From NCBI GenBank assembly GCA_026003175.1, contig BPGT01000003.1, positions 1 through 64,000 of the forward strand: a DNA stretch of 64,000 nucleotides. The letters run 5' to 3'. The stretch comes from Armatimonadota bacterium. Lineage in GTDB: Bacteria; Armatimonadota; HRBIN16. Below, in pieces: positions 50,404-59,639 of this stretch (the first letter of the stretch is position 1; each line of letters starts with the position of its first letter). Made by a program: the position numbers and the translations under genes. Below the pieces are notes generated by a model. That model saw only the letters and a program-made list of their open reading frames with translations. It had not been told where the DNA came from and searched no databases.

Positions 50404-51232
50404 AGGACTATCCGCGCTTATTTCAGCAACGGAAGAGGCAAGCGAAGGAGTAACGGAGATTCCTCTCTCCGCGATTGTGCCGAATCCGGATCAACCACGT
50501 CGGGGGTTGGATGAGGCGGGTATTGAGGACCTTGCTGCATCCATTCGGGAACATGGTGTGCTTCAGCCAGTTATCGTTCAACCGTTACCTAATGGCAGAT
50601 ACCAGCTGATAGCAGGAGAGAGGCGTTGGCGGGCGGCGCGCGTGGCAGGACTTTCCTCGGTTCCTGCAATCGTGCGTCAGGTCAGCGACGAGGAGCGACT
50701 GGAGCTGGCTCTTGTGGAAAACGTACAGCGTGAGGACATCAATGCGGTAGATGAGGCGATAGCGTATCGCACTTTGATAGAGCGGTTTGGAATGACGCAG
50801 GAGGAGGTAGCACAGAAGGTAGGGAAAAGCCGCGCAGCGATTGCAAACACCCTTCGACTACTCACGTTGGATGCGGAGATACTGGACGGATTAATGCAAG
50901 GGAAAATCTCGGAGGGACATGCTCGCGCATTGCTGATGGCGCCTGAGGGAACGAGACTGGAGATATATCACCGTGCGGTGCGAGCGGGCTGGAGCGTACG
51001 AGAAACAGAGCGTGCGGCTCGCGCTGCGAACCAGCAACAATCTCTCGCTACCCCCTCTGTTTCACGTGAAACACCCGCCCCAGACCCTCACATTCTTGCT
51101 ATGGAGGACAGATTGCGCAATGCCCTCGCTACGCGAGTGCAAATACGGCACTCCAACGGTAGAGGCACTATTGAAATCCACTTCTACGACCTCGAAGACC
51201 TCTCACGCATTATCGAAACCATCGTTCGATAG
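50381..51232 (+). CDS. parB: Chromosome-partitioning protein ParB
   Basis: 283 residues. Opens RRGLGKGLSALI as chromosomal ParB (Spo0J) does. The CTPase/sulfiredoxin-like N-domain has IPLSAIVPNPDQPRRGLDEA and the GERRWRAARVAG box; the HTH part has FGMTQEEVAQKVGKSRAAIA. The C-terminal dimerisation domain ends TIEIHFYDLEDLSRIIETI. It binds parS, one copy of which lies inside this gene. Overlaps parA. Confidence 0.95.
   Translation: MTRRGLGKGLSALISATEEASEGVTEIPLSAIVPNPDQPRRGLDEAGIEDLAASIREHGVLQPVIVQPLPNGRYQLIAGERRWRAARVAGLSSVPAIVRQVSDEERLELALVENVQREDINAVDEAIAYRTLIERFGMTQEEVAQKVGKSRAAIANTLRLLTLDAEILDGLMQGKISEGHARALLMAPEGTRLEIYHRAVRAGWSVRETERAARAANQQQSLATPSVSRETPAPDPHILAMEDRLRNALATRVQIRHSNGRGTIEIHFYDLEDLSRIIETIVR
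51058..51073. promoter_or_regulatory. parS centromere site
   Basis: TGTTTCACGTGAAACA, a perfect 16-bp palindrome matching the bacterial chromosomal parS consensus. It lies within the linker of parB (codons for SVSRET), a place where parS is found in several phyla. Confidence 0.93.
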
Positions 51233-51515
51233 AGACGGCCTTATGGGGGGCTATAGCGAACTATGGGCGGAACAGATGTTCATGTTGTTTCTTGTCCTCC
51301 CGAAAGGCTGCTGGCTCGGTCAGCGGTCCTTGTGAGGCGTCTCTCTTGGCGCAGCATGGGTGCTTTTCATCGCGCCCGCTTTTGAACTGGTGGATAACGG
51401 TATTCCTGCGCAGCTTGCGCCGGCATCTGTGTAAGTGCAATAATATGTAAGTATTCTTATTACAAGATGATGACCAGAATGGCGACGCGATTTGGCTGAG
51501 GAGGAATGCTCCCCT
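51233..51515. other. Intergenic region between convergent parB and fhs
   Basis: 283 bases without a convincing gene. A short plus-strand open stretch around 51340-51435 reads AAWVLFIAPAFELVDNG then stops, perhaps the decayed end of a membrane protein gene. No terminator with a T-tract is seen. Confidence 0.4.
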
Positions 51516-53183
51516 TCACCAGGACATGCCGGTAACGTGTCCGCACTCATCTATGTCCATATGCCTGGCAGCCGGTTCAGCGGGTAAGCCCGGCATGGTC
51601 ATCATCTCTCCGCACAAAACACGAACGAAACCCGCTCCCGAAGCCAGTTGTGCATCTGTAATCGGCAGGGTGAAGCCACGCGGAGCGCCTTTCAGGTTCG
51701 GGTCGTGCGACAGCGAGAACTGCGTCTTGGCAAAACAGATGGGCAAATTGCGGAACCCCCACTTCTCGAACCGCTTCAACTGGGAACGTACACCCGCTTC
51801 GTAATGCACCTCGCTCGCGCCATACACCTGTTGGGCAATGGTCTCTATCTTTTGCGTCAATGGAGCGTCAGCAGGATACAGCGGTTGAAATCGGCTTTTG
51901 TTGTGCCTGCAGAGGTCACGTACTATCTCTGCGAGGGCAATGCCTCCTTCTGAGCCGTACACAAAGCTCTGCGATACCGCTACTCCATCTGCCCCTGCGG
52001 CAACCGCCAGCCTGCCCAGCAATTCTAACTCTGCCTCCGTATCGGTGGGGAAGCGATTGATAGCCACCACTACAGGAACCCCCAAACGATGCACGATGTC
52101 AATATGTGCTTTGAGGTTGTGCGCACCTTGCTCGAGCGCGTCCAGATTCTCTTCGTCCAGTTCGGCTGGGAGCGGCTTGCCTGAAACCACCTTGAACTTG
52201 CCACTATGCATCTTCAGAGCACGCACGGTTGCCACCAGTACGGCGACGTCAGGTGATTTACCCAGAACGGGTGACACGATATGACAGAACTTCTCAAAGC
52301 CAAGGTCCGTGCCAAAACCGGCCTCGGTCACCACATAATCGCTGGTCTGGAGGGCAATCCTATCCGCGAGTACGGAATTGCACCCTGTGGCGAGATTGCC
52401 GAACGGTCCTGCGTGCACAAGCAGAGGTGTTCCCTCCAGCGTCTGCACGAGGTTTGGCATAAGCGATTCACGCAATAGCACCGTCATTGCGCCTGCTGCA
52501 CCGATATCTTCTGCCGTGATGGGGGTGGCGTCGCGTGTAACGCCTACTATCAGCTGCCCCAGTCGCCTGCGCAGGTCCCGCAGGCTGGTGCTTAGCGCGA
52601 GCACCGCCATAATCTCGGAAGCGGCGGTAATCTCGAAGCCTGTTTCGCGCGGCACACCATTGGATTTTCCGCCAAGACCGGTAATCACTTTGCGCAAGGA
52701 GCGGTCCGGCACGTCCAGTACACGATTCCACCATACGCCATGCACATCAAAGCCCTTAGCGTTGCCGTGGTGAATGTGTGCCTCTATCATGGCAGCTAGC
52801 AGGTTATGCGCCGCTGTCACCGCGTGGATGTCGCCGGTGAAGTGGAGGTTAATGTCATCCGCCGGATACGCTTGCGCTTTGCCCCCGCCTGTACCCCCTC
52901 CTTTGACCCCAAAGACGGGACCCAAGGAGGGCTCTCGGATACATACAGTCGCTCGTTCTCCAACACGGCGCAGGGCGTCGCCAAGCCCAATAGTGGTAAC
53001 GGTTTTGCCTTCACCTGCAGGCGTAGGGGTAATAGCGGTAACCACAATCAGCTTCCCCTGTGGACGGGATGCAAGTCTTTCCAGAGCAATCAAATGTATC
53101 TTGGCTTTGTATTCGCCATATAGTGTCAGCTCCTCATCGAGCAGTCCCATGTGCTTCGCCACATCGCGAATGGGTAACGGCAT
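51516..53183 (-). CDS. fhs: Formate-tetrahydrofolate ligase
   Basis: 555 residues, full length. ATP-binding loop in TAITPTPAGEGKTVTTIGLG, EPSLGPVFGVKGGGTGGG, HFTGDIHAVTAAHNLLAAMI and VWWNRVLDVPDRSLRKVITG, then VATVRALKMHSGKFKVVSGK, all conserved in the family. It makes 10-formyl-THF from formate and ATP, feeding purine synthesis or a one-carbon pathway. No partner folate gene (folD, glyA) is adjacent. Confidence 0.95.
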   Translation of the reverse strand: MPLPIRDVAKHMGLLDEELTLYGEYKAKIHLIALERLASRPQGKLIVVTAITPTPAGEGKTVTTIGLGDALRRVGERATVCIREPSLGPVFGVKGGGTGGGKAQAYPADDINLHFTGDIHAVTAAHNLLAAMIEAHIHHGNAKGFDVHGVWWNRVLDVPDRSLRKVITGLGGKSNGVPRETGFEITAASEIMAVLALSTSLRDLRRRLGQLIVGVTRDATPITAEDIGAAGAMTVLLRESLMPNLVQTLEGTPLLVHAGPFGNLATGCNSVLADRIALQTSDYVVTEAGFGTDLGFEKFCHIVSPVLGKSPDVAVLVATVRALKMHSGKFKVVSGKPLPAELDEENLDALEQGAHNLKAHIDIVHRLGVPVVVAINRFPTDTEAELELLGRLAVAAGADGVAVSQSFVYGSEGGIALAEIVRDLCRHNKSRFQPLYPADAPLTQKIETIAQQVYGASEVHYEAGVRSQLKRFEKWGFRNLPICFAKTQFSLSHDPNLKGAPRGFTLPITDAQLASGAGFVRVLCGEMMTMPGLPAEPAARHMDIDECGHVTGMSW

Positions 53184-53242
53184 GTTGACCTCCTCTTTGC
53201 GGTGAATGCCTCCAGTAACTTCACCGTATCGCAGGTGGTTTC

Positions 53243-53620
53243 CTACTTGCTCGATGAGGGTGGTTCTGGATCACTATCTGGTGTTGGAAAACTCAGACTA
53301 TGATAGCCTGCACCACAGCACTCTGGGCAAAACAGTATTAGAAAGCGTCCCGGGCGTTCGGAGTGTGGAAAGCGGATGACACCGGGCAGAGTATAGTCTA
53401 CGGGAGGCTGCAGGAGCGCCAGTTCAATATGCGGGTGCAGCGCACACAGGTACCGTACCTCCACCGGCTGTTGCTGCTGCAGGGTCCGGCGGCGATACAG
53501 CGTCTTTGTGCGCCAGCGGTGCCCGTTTGGAAGTAGATACACCTGATGGATGCGTGTCCAGCGGAATACCTGCCGGCGCAGCTCTCGTCGCGAGATGGGT
53601 TCCTCGGGTTGTTCTCTCAT
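53243..53620 (-). CDS. Hypothetical protein with a C-terminal Cys pair
   Basis: 125 residues, no signal peptide. Arg/Gln-rich N-terminal half (RRELRRQVFRWTRIHQVYLL) and a C-terminal FPHSERPGRFLILFCPECCG segment with three Cys that could bind metal. It lies 59 bases upstream of fhs in the same direction, so it could share a transcript. No family recognised. Confidence 0.5.
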   Translation of the reverse strand: MREQPEEPISRRELRRQVFRWTRIHQVYLLPNGHRWRTKTLYRRRTLQQQQPVEVRYLCALHPHIELALLQPPVDYTLPGVIRFPHSERPGRFLILFCPECCGAGYHSLSFPTPDSDPEPPSSSK

Positions 53621-53712
53621 GCATTCCTCCCGATAAGCATATTCGGCAACTATAGCTGTTGCCTTGAGGAGCCTTCCACATGAAAAATTCTGCAGAAAAC
53701 TTTCTCAAATCA

Positions 53713-53733
53713 CTTGACAACGATACACTCAAG
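53713..53733. promoter_or_regulatory. HAIR-like HspR operator upstream of dnaK
   Basis: CTTGACA-N7-ACTCAAG matches 12 of 14 positions of the HAIR inverted repeat CTTGAGT-N7-ACTCAAG to which HspR binds. It coincides with the -35 box and spacer of the dnaK promoter. HspR is encoded by the last gene of the same operon, as in actinobacteria, giving autoregulation. Confidence 0.75.
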
Positions 53734-53742
53734 TGGTATAAT
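53714..53742 (+). promoter_or_regulatory. Sigma-70 promoter of the dnaK operon
   Basis: TTGACA (53714-53719), a 17-bp spacer and TATAAT (53737-53742) are both perfect consensus boxes; transcription would begin near 53749, about 55 bases before the dnaK start. So strong a promoter fits control by a repressor. Confidence 0.85.
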
Positions 53743-53804
53743 AATGCACGGAAAAGCGAGAGAGAACATCCTGAAAGAAGCACTTATCAGAGCGGAGGAC
53801 AGAT

Positions 53805-55634
53805 ATGGGAAAGACAGTAGGAATTGACTTGGGCACAACCAACTCGGTGGTAGCGGTCATGGAAGGCGGCGAGCCGGTAGTGATCCCGAACGCCGAAGGG
53901 AGCCGCCTCACGCCGTCGGTGGTGGCGTTCACCAAGACCGGCGAACGGCTGGTGGGTGCCGCCGCCAAGCGACAGGCGATTATCAACCCGGACCGCACCA
54001 TTGTGTCTATCAAACGCAAGATGGGTACGCGCGAGCGCATCCGCATTGACGATAAGGAGTACACGCCGGAGGAAATCTCGGCGATGATTCTGCAGAAACT
54101 GAAGGCGGATGCCGAGGCGTACCTGGGCGAGAAGGTAGAGGCTGCGGTAATCACCGTGCCGGCTTACTTCAATGACGCGCAGCGCACCGCTACGAAAAAC
54201 GCTGGTGAAATCGCCGGACTGAAGGTGCTGCGCATCATCAACGAGCCGACAGCCGCAGCGCTCGCTTATGGACTGGACAAGAAGTCCAACGAGACCATCC
54301 TGGTGTTTGACCTGGGTGGCGGTACGTTCGACGTGTCTATCCTGGAGGTGGGCGATGGCGTGTTCGAGGTGAAAGCCACCTCGGGCGATACGCATCTGGG
54401 TGGCGATGACTTCGACATGCGCATCGTCAACTGGGCGGCGGATGAGTTCAAGAAGGAGACGGGCATCGACCTGCGCAAGGACCCGCAGGCGTTGCAGCGA
54501 CTGCGCGAAGCGGCGGAGAAGGCAAAGATCGAGCTCTCCAGCATGGTGGAGACCGAGATTAACCTGCCCTTCATCACCGCCGACGCCGAGGGTCCAAAGC
54601 ACTTGCTATACAAGCTCACTCGCGCTAAGTTCGAGGAGCTCACCGCCGACCTGGTGGAGCGGCTGAAGGGACCGTTCTATCAGGCACTGTCGGACGCCAA
54701 GCTGGATGTGAAGGACATCGACGAGGTCATTCTCGTCGGTGGCGCGACGCGCATGCCCTGCGTGCAGGAGCTGGTGCGCAAGCTCGCCGGTAAGGAGCCG
54801 AACAAGGGGGTCAACCCCGACGAGGTGGTCGCTATCGGCGCAGCCATTCAGGCGGGCGTGCTCGGCGGCGAGGTGAAGGACGTGGTGTTGCTGGACGTGA
54901 CGCCGCTGTCGCTCGGTATCGAGACCTTAGGCGGCGTGTTCACCAAGCTCATTGAGCGCAACACCACCATCCCGACGCGCAAGAGCGAAATCTTCACCAC
55001 CGCTGCCGACGGGCAGACCGAAGTGGAAATTCACGTGCTGCAGGGCGAGCGCGAGATGGCGCGCGACAACAAGACGCTGGGGCGGTTCCATCTGACCGGC
55101 ATACCGCCTGCGCCGCGTGGGGTGCCCAAGATTGAGGTCACCTTCGACATCGACGCCAACGGCATCCTGCACGTGTCGGCGAAGGACCTGGGCACCGGCA
55201 AGCAGCAGGCGATCACCATCACCGGCTCCAGCAACCTAACGCGCGAGGAGATTGACCGCATGATCAAGGAAGCACAGGCGCACGCGGAAGAAGACCGCCG
55301 ACGCCGCGAGGAAGCCGAAGTGCGCAACCAGGCGGACTCGCTGGCATACCAAACCGAGCGCATGTTGCGCGACCTTGGCGACCGTGTGCCGTCCGACGAG
55401 AAACTGCGCATCGAGCAGGCAATCTCCGACCTGCGCGACGCCATCAATAAGAACGACATCAGCCTCATCCGGCAGCGGATGGAAGCGTTGCAACAGGAGT
55501 CGTACCAGCTGTCGCAGAGGCTGTATGAACAGGCGTCGCAGACATACGCCGGAACCGGCGCGCAGACCAGTGGCAGTAGCTCCGGCTCGTCCGGCAACGG
55601 CGAGGTCATCGACGCCGAATTCAAGTCCGAGTAA
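53805..55634 (+). CDS. dnaK: Chaperone protein DnaK (Hsp70)
   Basis: 609 residues. Nucleotide-binding domain with [40 protein letters not shown] and [20 protein letters not shown], and a [20 protein letters not shown] segment. Substrate-binding domain with [20 protein letters not shown] and the helical lid, then a Ser/Gly-rich linker and an acidic tail ([10 protein letters not shown]). Length and order are typical of bacteria. Ribosome site GCGGAGGA is nine bases upstream. grpE, usually next, is absent from this operon. Confidence 0.96.
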   Translation: MGKTVGIDLGTTNSVVAVMEGGEPVVIPNAEGSRLTPSVVAFTKTGERLVGAAAKRQAIINPDRTIVSIKRKMGTRERIRIDDKEYTPEEISAMILQKLKADAEAYLGEKVEAAVITVPAYFNDAQRTATKNAGEIAGLKVLRIINEPTAAALAYGLDKKSNETILVFDLGGGTFDVSILEVGDGVFEVKATSGDTHLGGDDFDMRIVNWAADEFKKETGIDLRKDPQALQRLREAAEKAKIELSSMVETEINLPFITADAEGPKHLLYKLTRAKFEELTADLVERLKGPFYQALSDAKLDVKDIDEVILVGGATRMPCVQELVRKLAGKEPNKGVNPDEVVAIGAAIQAGVLGGEVKDVVLLDVTPLSLGIETLGGVFTKLIERNTTIPTRKSEIFTTAADGQTEVEIHVLQGEREMARDNKTLGRFHLTGIPPAPRGVPKIEVTFDIDANGILHVSAKDLGTGKQQAITITGSSNLTREEIDRMIKEAQAHAEEDRRRREEAEVRNQADSLAYQTERMLRDLGDRVPSDEKLRIEQAISDLRDAINKNDISLIRQRMEALQQESYQLSQRLYEQASQTYAGTGAQTSGSSSGSSGNGEVIDAEFKSE

Positions 55635-55643
55635 CGGCAAAAA

Positions 55644-55667
55644 CTGCCCGCGGCTACCCGCGGGCAG
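55644..55667 (+). terminator. Strong hairpin after dnaK without a T-tract
   Basis: CTGCCCGCGG, a CTAC loop and CCGCGGGCAG form a perfect 10-bp stem ten bases after the dnaK stop. Without a T-run it more likely stabilises the dnaK message or lowers downstream expression than terminates. Confidence 0.5.
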
Positions 55668-55713
55668 ACCAAATAGCACCAAAACACTTCAATGACGAAG
55701 GAGGTGACCGACG

Positions 55714-56169
55714 ATGGCATTGGTGCGCTGGGAGGACCCTGTGGACATGCTGAATCGCTTCGAGCGCGAGATGAACCAGTTGATGAATCAGTTCTTCGGT
55801 AACGCGGTTGCGCGCCGCACCGAGCCGACGCTGCCTCGTGTGTGGGCGCCCGCTGTGGACGTGCGTGAGGACGACAACGAAATCACTATCAACATGGAAC
55901 TGCCCGGCGTGAAGCCCGAGGAGGTGGAGATCGAGCTGACGGGCGACACGCTGTGCGTGAAGGGCGAGCGCAAGTTCCAGGATGAGGAGCGTCGCAAGGA
56001 TTACGTGCGCATTGAGCGGGCTTACGGTACGTTCCAGCGCTCGTTCACGCTCGGCACACCTATCGATGCCGAGAAGGTGACAGCGCACTATAAGGACGGC
56101 GTGTTGACCATCACCCTGCCCAAAGCGGAGCAGGTGCGTCCGAAGAAGGTACAGGTGAAGGCTGGGTAA
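55714..56169 (+). CDS. Hsp20/alpha-crystallin small heat-shock protein
   Basis: 151 residues. An N-terminal helix ([20 protein letters not shown]), then the alpha-crystallin domain beginning [20 protein letters not shown] and [20 protein letters not shown], with [20 protein letters not shown], and a short C-terminal tail. It holds unfolding proteins in oligomers for refolding by DnaK. Placed between dnaK and dnaJ, where grpE is usual. Confidence 0.92.
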   Translation: MALVRWEDPVDMLNRFEREMNQLMNQFFGNAVARRTEPTLPRVWAPAVDVREDDNEITINMELPGVKPEEVEIELTGDTLCVKGERKFQDEERRKDYVRIERAYGTFQRSFTLGTPIDAEKVTAHYKDGVLTITLPKAEQVRPKKVQVKAG

Positions 56170-56196
56170 TCCCCGCCCTCACCGCTGAAGGCAGGA

Positions 56197-56230
56197 GGGG
56201 CAGGGCGGAACAGGCTGCCCTGCCCCTTTT
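56197..56230 (+). terminator. Intrinsic terminator between hsp20 and dnaJ
   Basis: GGGGCAGGGC, a ten-base loop and GCCCTGCCCC followed by TTTT. It should lower read-through into dnaJ and hspR, setting less chaperone cofactor and repressor than DnaK and Hsp20. Confidence 0.75.
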
Positions 56231-56262
56231 GATAAACCCATCGTGAAGGTGGCGAGGCAACG

Positions 56263-57297
56263 ATGAACTTCCAATACAAGGATTATTACGCCATACTCGG
56301 TGTGCCACGCAACGCCACCGAAAAGGAGATTAAGCAGGCATATCGCCGACTGGCTCGGAAGTATCACCCGGACGTGAACCCGGGCGACAAGAGCGCCGAA
56401 GAGAAGTTCAAGGAGATTAGCGAGGCGTACGAGGTGCTCTCCGACCCGGAGAAGCGGGCGAAGTACGACCAGTACGGCGAGATGTGGAAATACTACAGCG
56501 AGCAGCAGCAACAGCCTGGCGGTTTCTCTGGCGGTGGCGGGTGGCAGGACCTGCGTGACTTCGGTTTCGGGGGGCTAGGCGACCTGTTCGCCACGCTGTT
56601 CGGCGACGCCTTCGGGCGTGGGCGCACCGCCGAAACCGATTTCGGTTCCGTGTTCGATGCCTCGCTGGACGTGGAATACCCAATAGAGGTCTCGCTGGAA
56701 GAGGCTTATCATGGCACAACCAAGAACCTGTCCGTGAGCTTGCAGGATACCTGCCAGCAGTGCGGTGGCACGGGCGCCTCGCGCACACGTAGCGGTTACT
56801 TTACGCTCGGTCAGGTTTGCTCCGCCTGTCATGGCAGGGGAACTGTGCCACGCAATAAACGGCTGGAGGTGCGTATTCCCGCCGGTGTGCAGGACGGTTC
56901 AAAGATCCGCCTGGCTGGCGAAGGACTGACCGGACGCGGTGGACAGCGTGGCGACCTGTACCTGATTGTGCGTATGCGCCCGCACCCCACCTTCGAGCGG
57001 AAGGGGGATGACCTGTATGTGGATGTGGACGTGCCCTATACCACTGCCGCCCTGGGCGGCGAGGTGCGCGTGCCTACTCTCAAAGGCAGCGTGACCATGA
57101 AAGTACCCGCTGGTACGCAGAGCGGGCAGGTATTCCGGTTAGCCGGTCAGGGAATGCCGCGCTTGAAAGGCGGTGGCTACGGCGACCTGTATGCGCGGGT
57201 ACGCATTACGGTGCCGCGCACGTTGACCGCTCGCGAGCGCGAGCTGCTTCAGCAGCTGGCGCAACTGCACGGTACAGCAACGGCTACCCGTGTCTAA
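56263..57297 (+). CDS. dnaJ: DnaJ-type co-chaperone with a reduced zinc-binding region
   Basis: 344 residues. J domain with [20 protein letters not shown] (the HPD that stimulates DnaK), a Gly/Phe-rich linker ([20 protein letters not shown]), then two CxxCxGxG motifs only (CQQCGGTG and CSACHGRG) where full DnaJ has four, and C-terminal substrate domains ([20 protein letters not shown]). One zinc site instead of two places it between DnaJ and CbpA. Overlap and spacing to the next gene are close; part of the dnaK operon. Confidence 0.88.
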   Translation: MNFQYKDYYAILGVPRNATEKEIKQAYRRLARKYHPDVNPGDKSAEEKFKEISEAYEVLSDPEKRAKYDQYGEMWKYYSEQQQQPGGFSGGGGWQDLRDFGFGGLGDLFATLFGDAFGRGRTAETDFGSVFDASLDVEYPIEVSLEEAYHGTTKNLSVSLQDTCQQCGGTGASRTRSGYFTLGQVCSACHGRGTVPRNKRLEVRIPAGVQDGSKIRLAGEGLTGRGGQRGDLYLIVRMRPHPTFERKGDDLYVDVDVPYTTAALGGEVRVPTLKGSVTMKVPAGTQSGQVFRLAGQGMPRLKGGGYGDLYARVRITVPRTLTARERELLQQLAQLHGTATATRV

Positions 57298-57321
57298 TCT
57301 ATGTCAAGGGGGGATGTGAAC

Positions 57322-57699
57322 ATGGCAGAAGGCACTCGCGACAAGTACGAACCGGTCTATCTGATTAGCGTAGCGGCGAGGCTCTGCGATATGCACCCGC
57401 AGACGCTGCGCATGTACGAGCGTATGGGCTTAATACGTCCTAAGCGCATTAACCAGAAGAACCGTCTGTATTCCGAGGCGGACATCGAAAGGCTGCGCCA
57501 GATTCAGCGTCTGACGCGCGATCTGGGAGTGAACCTCGCCGGCGTGGAGATTATTCTGGACCTGCTGGACAAAGTGGAAAGGCTCCAGCAGGAGATAGAG
57601 ACGCTGCATGCCCAGATGGAGCGGATGGTACAGGAGCGGGTGGAACAGGTTCTCGCCGAGCGACAGACGTTGCCAGCCCGGGTCGTGCGCGAGCTGTGA
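57322..57699 (+). CDS. hspR: HspR-type MerR family repressor
   Basis: 125 residues. The MerR winged helix reads [20 protein letters not shown] and [20 protein letters not shown] with [20 protein letters not shown], characteristic of HspR; a coiled coil follows ([20 protein letters not shown]). HspR binds HAIR repeats with DnaK as co-repressor, and a HAIR-like site lies at 53713. ATG 57322 is chosen because AAGGGGGGA precedes it; ATG 57301 is in frame but lacks a site. Confidence 0.9.
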   Translation: MAEGTRDKYEPVYLISVAARLCDMHPQTLRMYERMGLIRPKRINQKNRLYSEADIERLRQIQRLTRDLGVNLAGVEIILDLLDKVERLQQEIETLHAQMERMVQERVEQVLAERQTLPARVVREL

Positions 57700-57703
57700 G
57701 CTT

Positions 57704-57967
57704 TTATCCCCCCTGCATGATGCCCAGCCACCGCAAGGCATCTTGTAGCGAGGGACGTTCCCAGAGCCAGCGTACAGGTATTCTGAACCCTTTGAGTACT
57801 TCGCTATCGTACACTCCATCTGAATCCTCGTATCTGCGCTCGTAGCGTCCGTCCTTTGCCAGCACGAAAAAGTCCACGCGGCGGGAATCGGGGTCCACAG
57901 CCCAGTACTCGCGAATGCCTTCCAGCTCGTACTCGGCGAACTTCTCTCCTCTGTCTCGAAACTGTGA
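57704..57967 (-). pseudogene. C-terminal remnant of a Uma2-family endonuclease
   Basis: In the complement the frame reads FRDRGEKFAEYELEGIREYW, AVDPDSRRVDFFVLAKDGRY and then a tail ending in a Trp-rich helix. This is the second half of the Uma2/DUF820 fold, which normally follows a PD-(D/E)xK core of about 100 residues. The 5' side runs into the dispersed GAGGGCGAGGCTCC repeat at 57972-57990, so the N-terminus has been lost. No start with a ribosome site. Confidence 0.7.
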
Positions 57968-57971
57968 GCGG

Positions 57972-57990
57972 ATGGAGGGCGAGGCTCCTA
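57972..57990 (-). repeat. Partial GGCTCGGCGGGAGCC dispersed repeat
   Basis: ATGGAGGGCGAGGCTCCTA matches the left half of the copy at 30591-30614. It marks the broken end of the Uma2 remnant. Confidence 0.4.
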
Positions 57991-58117
57991 AAGAACCTTC
58001 TCCTTCCCGCCTGCGGGGAGGCAGGGTGGGTCTGTGTGTTTCAGCTCACCGGGAGGTTCGCCCTCCAGAGTAGCGAAGCAAAGATTCACGTTTGACAAAC
58101 TGATGAGGAGGAACCCA

Positions 58118-58948
58118 ATGCGAGCCTTTTGTGAAACGCTAGGTGTGCATGCCGAACTTCCAGAGCATCCCCAGCGCATAGTCTGTCTGGCTTCTTCTCT
58201 CACCGAGACCATTTTCGAGATGGGATGTGGGCACCGGGTGGCGGGCATCTCCGCGTACTGTTCCCGATATATTCCCCCCAACGACCTGCCCGTGGTAGGA
58301 GACTATCTGCGCGTGGACGAAACGCTACTCCAGCAAATCAATCCCGACCTGATACTGCTCACCACCGGCATCCAGCGCGCGCTCGGTATCAAGCTGGCGC
58401 AGGCAGGCTATCCAGTGTACGCCCTGCCATTACCCAGCTGCATCAGCGGAGTGATGGAAAACCTGAACCTGCTGGGCGGTCTGTTGAACGAGGTGGAAAC
58501 CGCTCGCCGCTTGCGTCAGCGGTGGGAGCAACAATTTCAGACTCTGTACCTGTCCGCTCCGATGCGCCGTCCGCGTGTCTATATCGAACTGTGGTTTGGG
58601 AAGCACGTGCGCACGGTGGGGGCGCTCAGCTTCATCCACGACCTGGTGGAAGCGGCAGGAGGAGACAACATCTTCGGGCGAGACCGCCGCGCCTACTTCT
58701 TGCCTGACCTGGAGCAGGTAGAATCGCTAAGACCCGATGTGCTTCTTTTCCACACCGAACCCGACTATCCCGTAAATGTGTCATCTCTGATCGAGGAGCG
58801 CGGCTGGCACCGCTGGAACCCCGCACCTTATGTGGTGGAGGGCACGGTACAGAAGGGGCAAAACATCATCCACGAGGGACCATCCATGATGGAGACGGCG
58901 ACGTGGCTGCAGGCGCACTTCCATTTTTGGGCAAAGCACTCCGCATAG
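58118..58948 (+). CDS. BtuF/FhuD-like cobalamin or siderophore-binding protein
   Basis: 276 residues with the helical-backbone binding fold: RIVCLASSLTETIFEMGCGH, VGDYLRVDETLLQQINPDLI and GGLLNEVETARRLRQRWEQ. It ends WLQAHFHFWAKHS. No signal peptide is visible with start ATG 58118, whose GAGGAGGAA is well placed, so it may be a cytosolic binder or have lost its leader. Corrinoid or haem chelates are likely ligands. No ABC transporter gene adjoins it. Confidence 0.8.
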   Translation: MRAFCETLGVHAELPEHPQRIVCLASSLTETIFEMGCGHRVAGISAYCSRYIPPNDLPVVGDYLRVDETLLQQINPDLILLTTGIQRALGIKLAQAGYPVYALPLPSCISGVMENLNLLGGLLNEVETARRLRQRWEQQFQTLYLSAPMRRPRVYIELWFGKHVRTVGALSFIHDLVEAAGGDNIFGRDRRAYFLPDLEQVESLRPDVLLFHTEPDYPVNVSSLIEERGWHRWNPAPYVVEGTVQKGQNIIHEGPSMMETATWLQAHFHFWAKHSA

Positions 58949-58955
58949 GCGCGGC

Positions 58956-59639
58956 TCAGCTTTGCTCCACTTCGGAACGAGAAGGTTTGCTCAACGGCTC
59001 CACGACCACTCCATCGGGGCGCACCTCCGCTACGCGCACAGGGGTGTGTGCCGGCAGGAACTCCTGCTCGGTCAACACGCGCAGGTTAACCCCGTCGATC
59101 TGCGCCAATCCGCCCGGAGTAAGGTCGGTCACCGTTATCCCTTCCGCGCCGAGCAGCTCACGTTGAGCCTCCCGGCTGGCAGGCATCGCGATTTGCATCC
59201 GACGCTGCATCTCGCGCCATAGGTGACTCTTGGGCAGGTAGAGGAAAAAGACCACCATGCTCATCAGGGTGAGAATAGAGGAGACTACCAGCGCAAACAG
59301 GGGGTGTGACTGTATGGTAATAGCCTCGCGCATACCCGCGAAGATGCACAGGAAGCCGAGCAGCGCGAAGATGCCTCGCCCGGGCAGGATATGTGTCTCC
59401 ACGATCACCAGCGCCGCTCCCAGCGCAAACACCACCATACCCCACCAGTGCGAGCCGCTCCACAAGTGCGCCACGAAAACCGATCCTAAGAACAGCACGC
59501 CAACCGTGCCCACCCACGACCATACCGGTCGGGTAAGGAACTCCGTCACCAGAAACGCCAGCCCGATAAAAGTGAACAGCACGGTGGCGTACGGCGTTTG
59601 CAGCCACTGCACGAAACCTTCGATGCTCACCGCCATCAC
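58956..59639 (-). CDS. NfeD-like membrane protein
   Basis: 227 residues. Four hydrophobic spans (for example TVLFTFIGLAFLVTEFLTRP and MVVFALGAALVIVETHILPG with a GRGIFALLGFLCIFAGM follow-up) then a C-terminal OB-fold domain (GITVTDLTPGGLAQIDGVNL and PVRVAEVRPDGVVVEPL). NfeD proteins partner with stomatin-type proteins or ClpP-like proteases in membrane quality control. It overlaps the anti-sigma gene by four bases and probably belongs to the same transcript. Confidence 0.82.
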   Translation of the reverse strand: MMAVSIEGFVQWLQTPYATVLFTFIGLAFLVTEFLTRPVWSWVGTVGVLFLGSVFVAHLWSGSHWWGMVVFALGAALVIVETHILPGRGIFALLGFLCIFAGMREAITIQSHPLFALVVSSILTLMSMVVFFLYLPKSHLWREMQRRMQIAMPASREAQRELLGAEGITVTDLTPGGLAQIDGVNLRVLTEQEFLPAHTPVRVAEVRPDGVVVEPLSKPSRSEVEQS

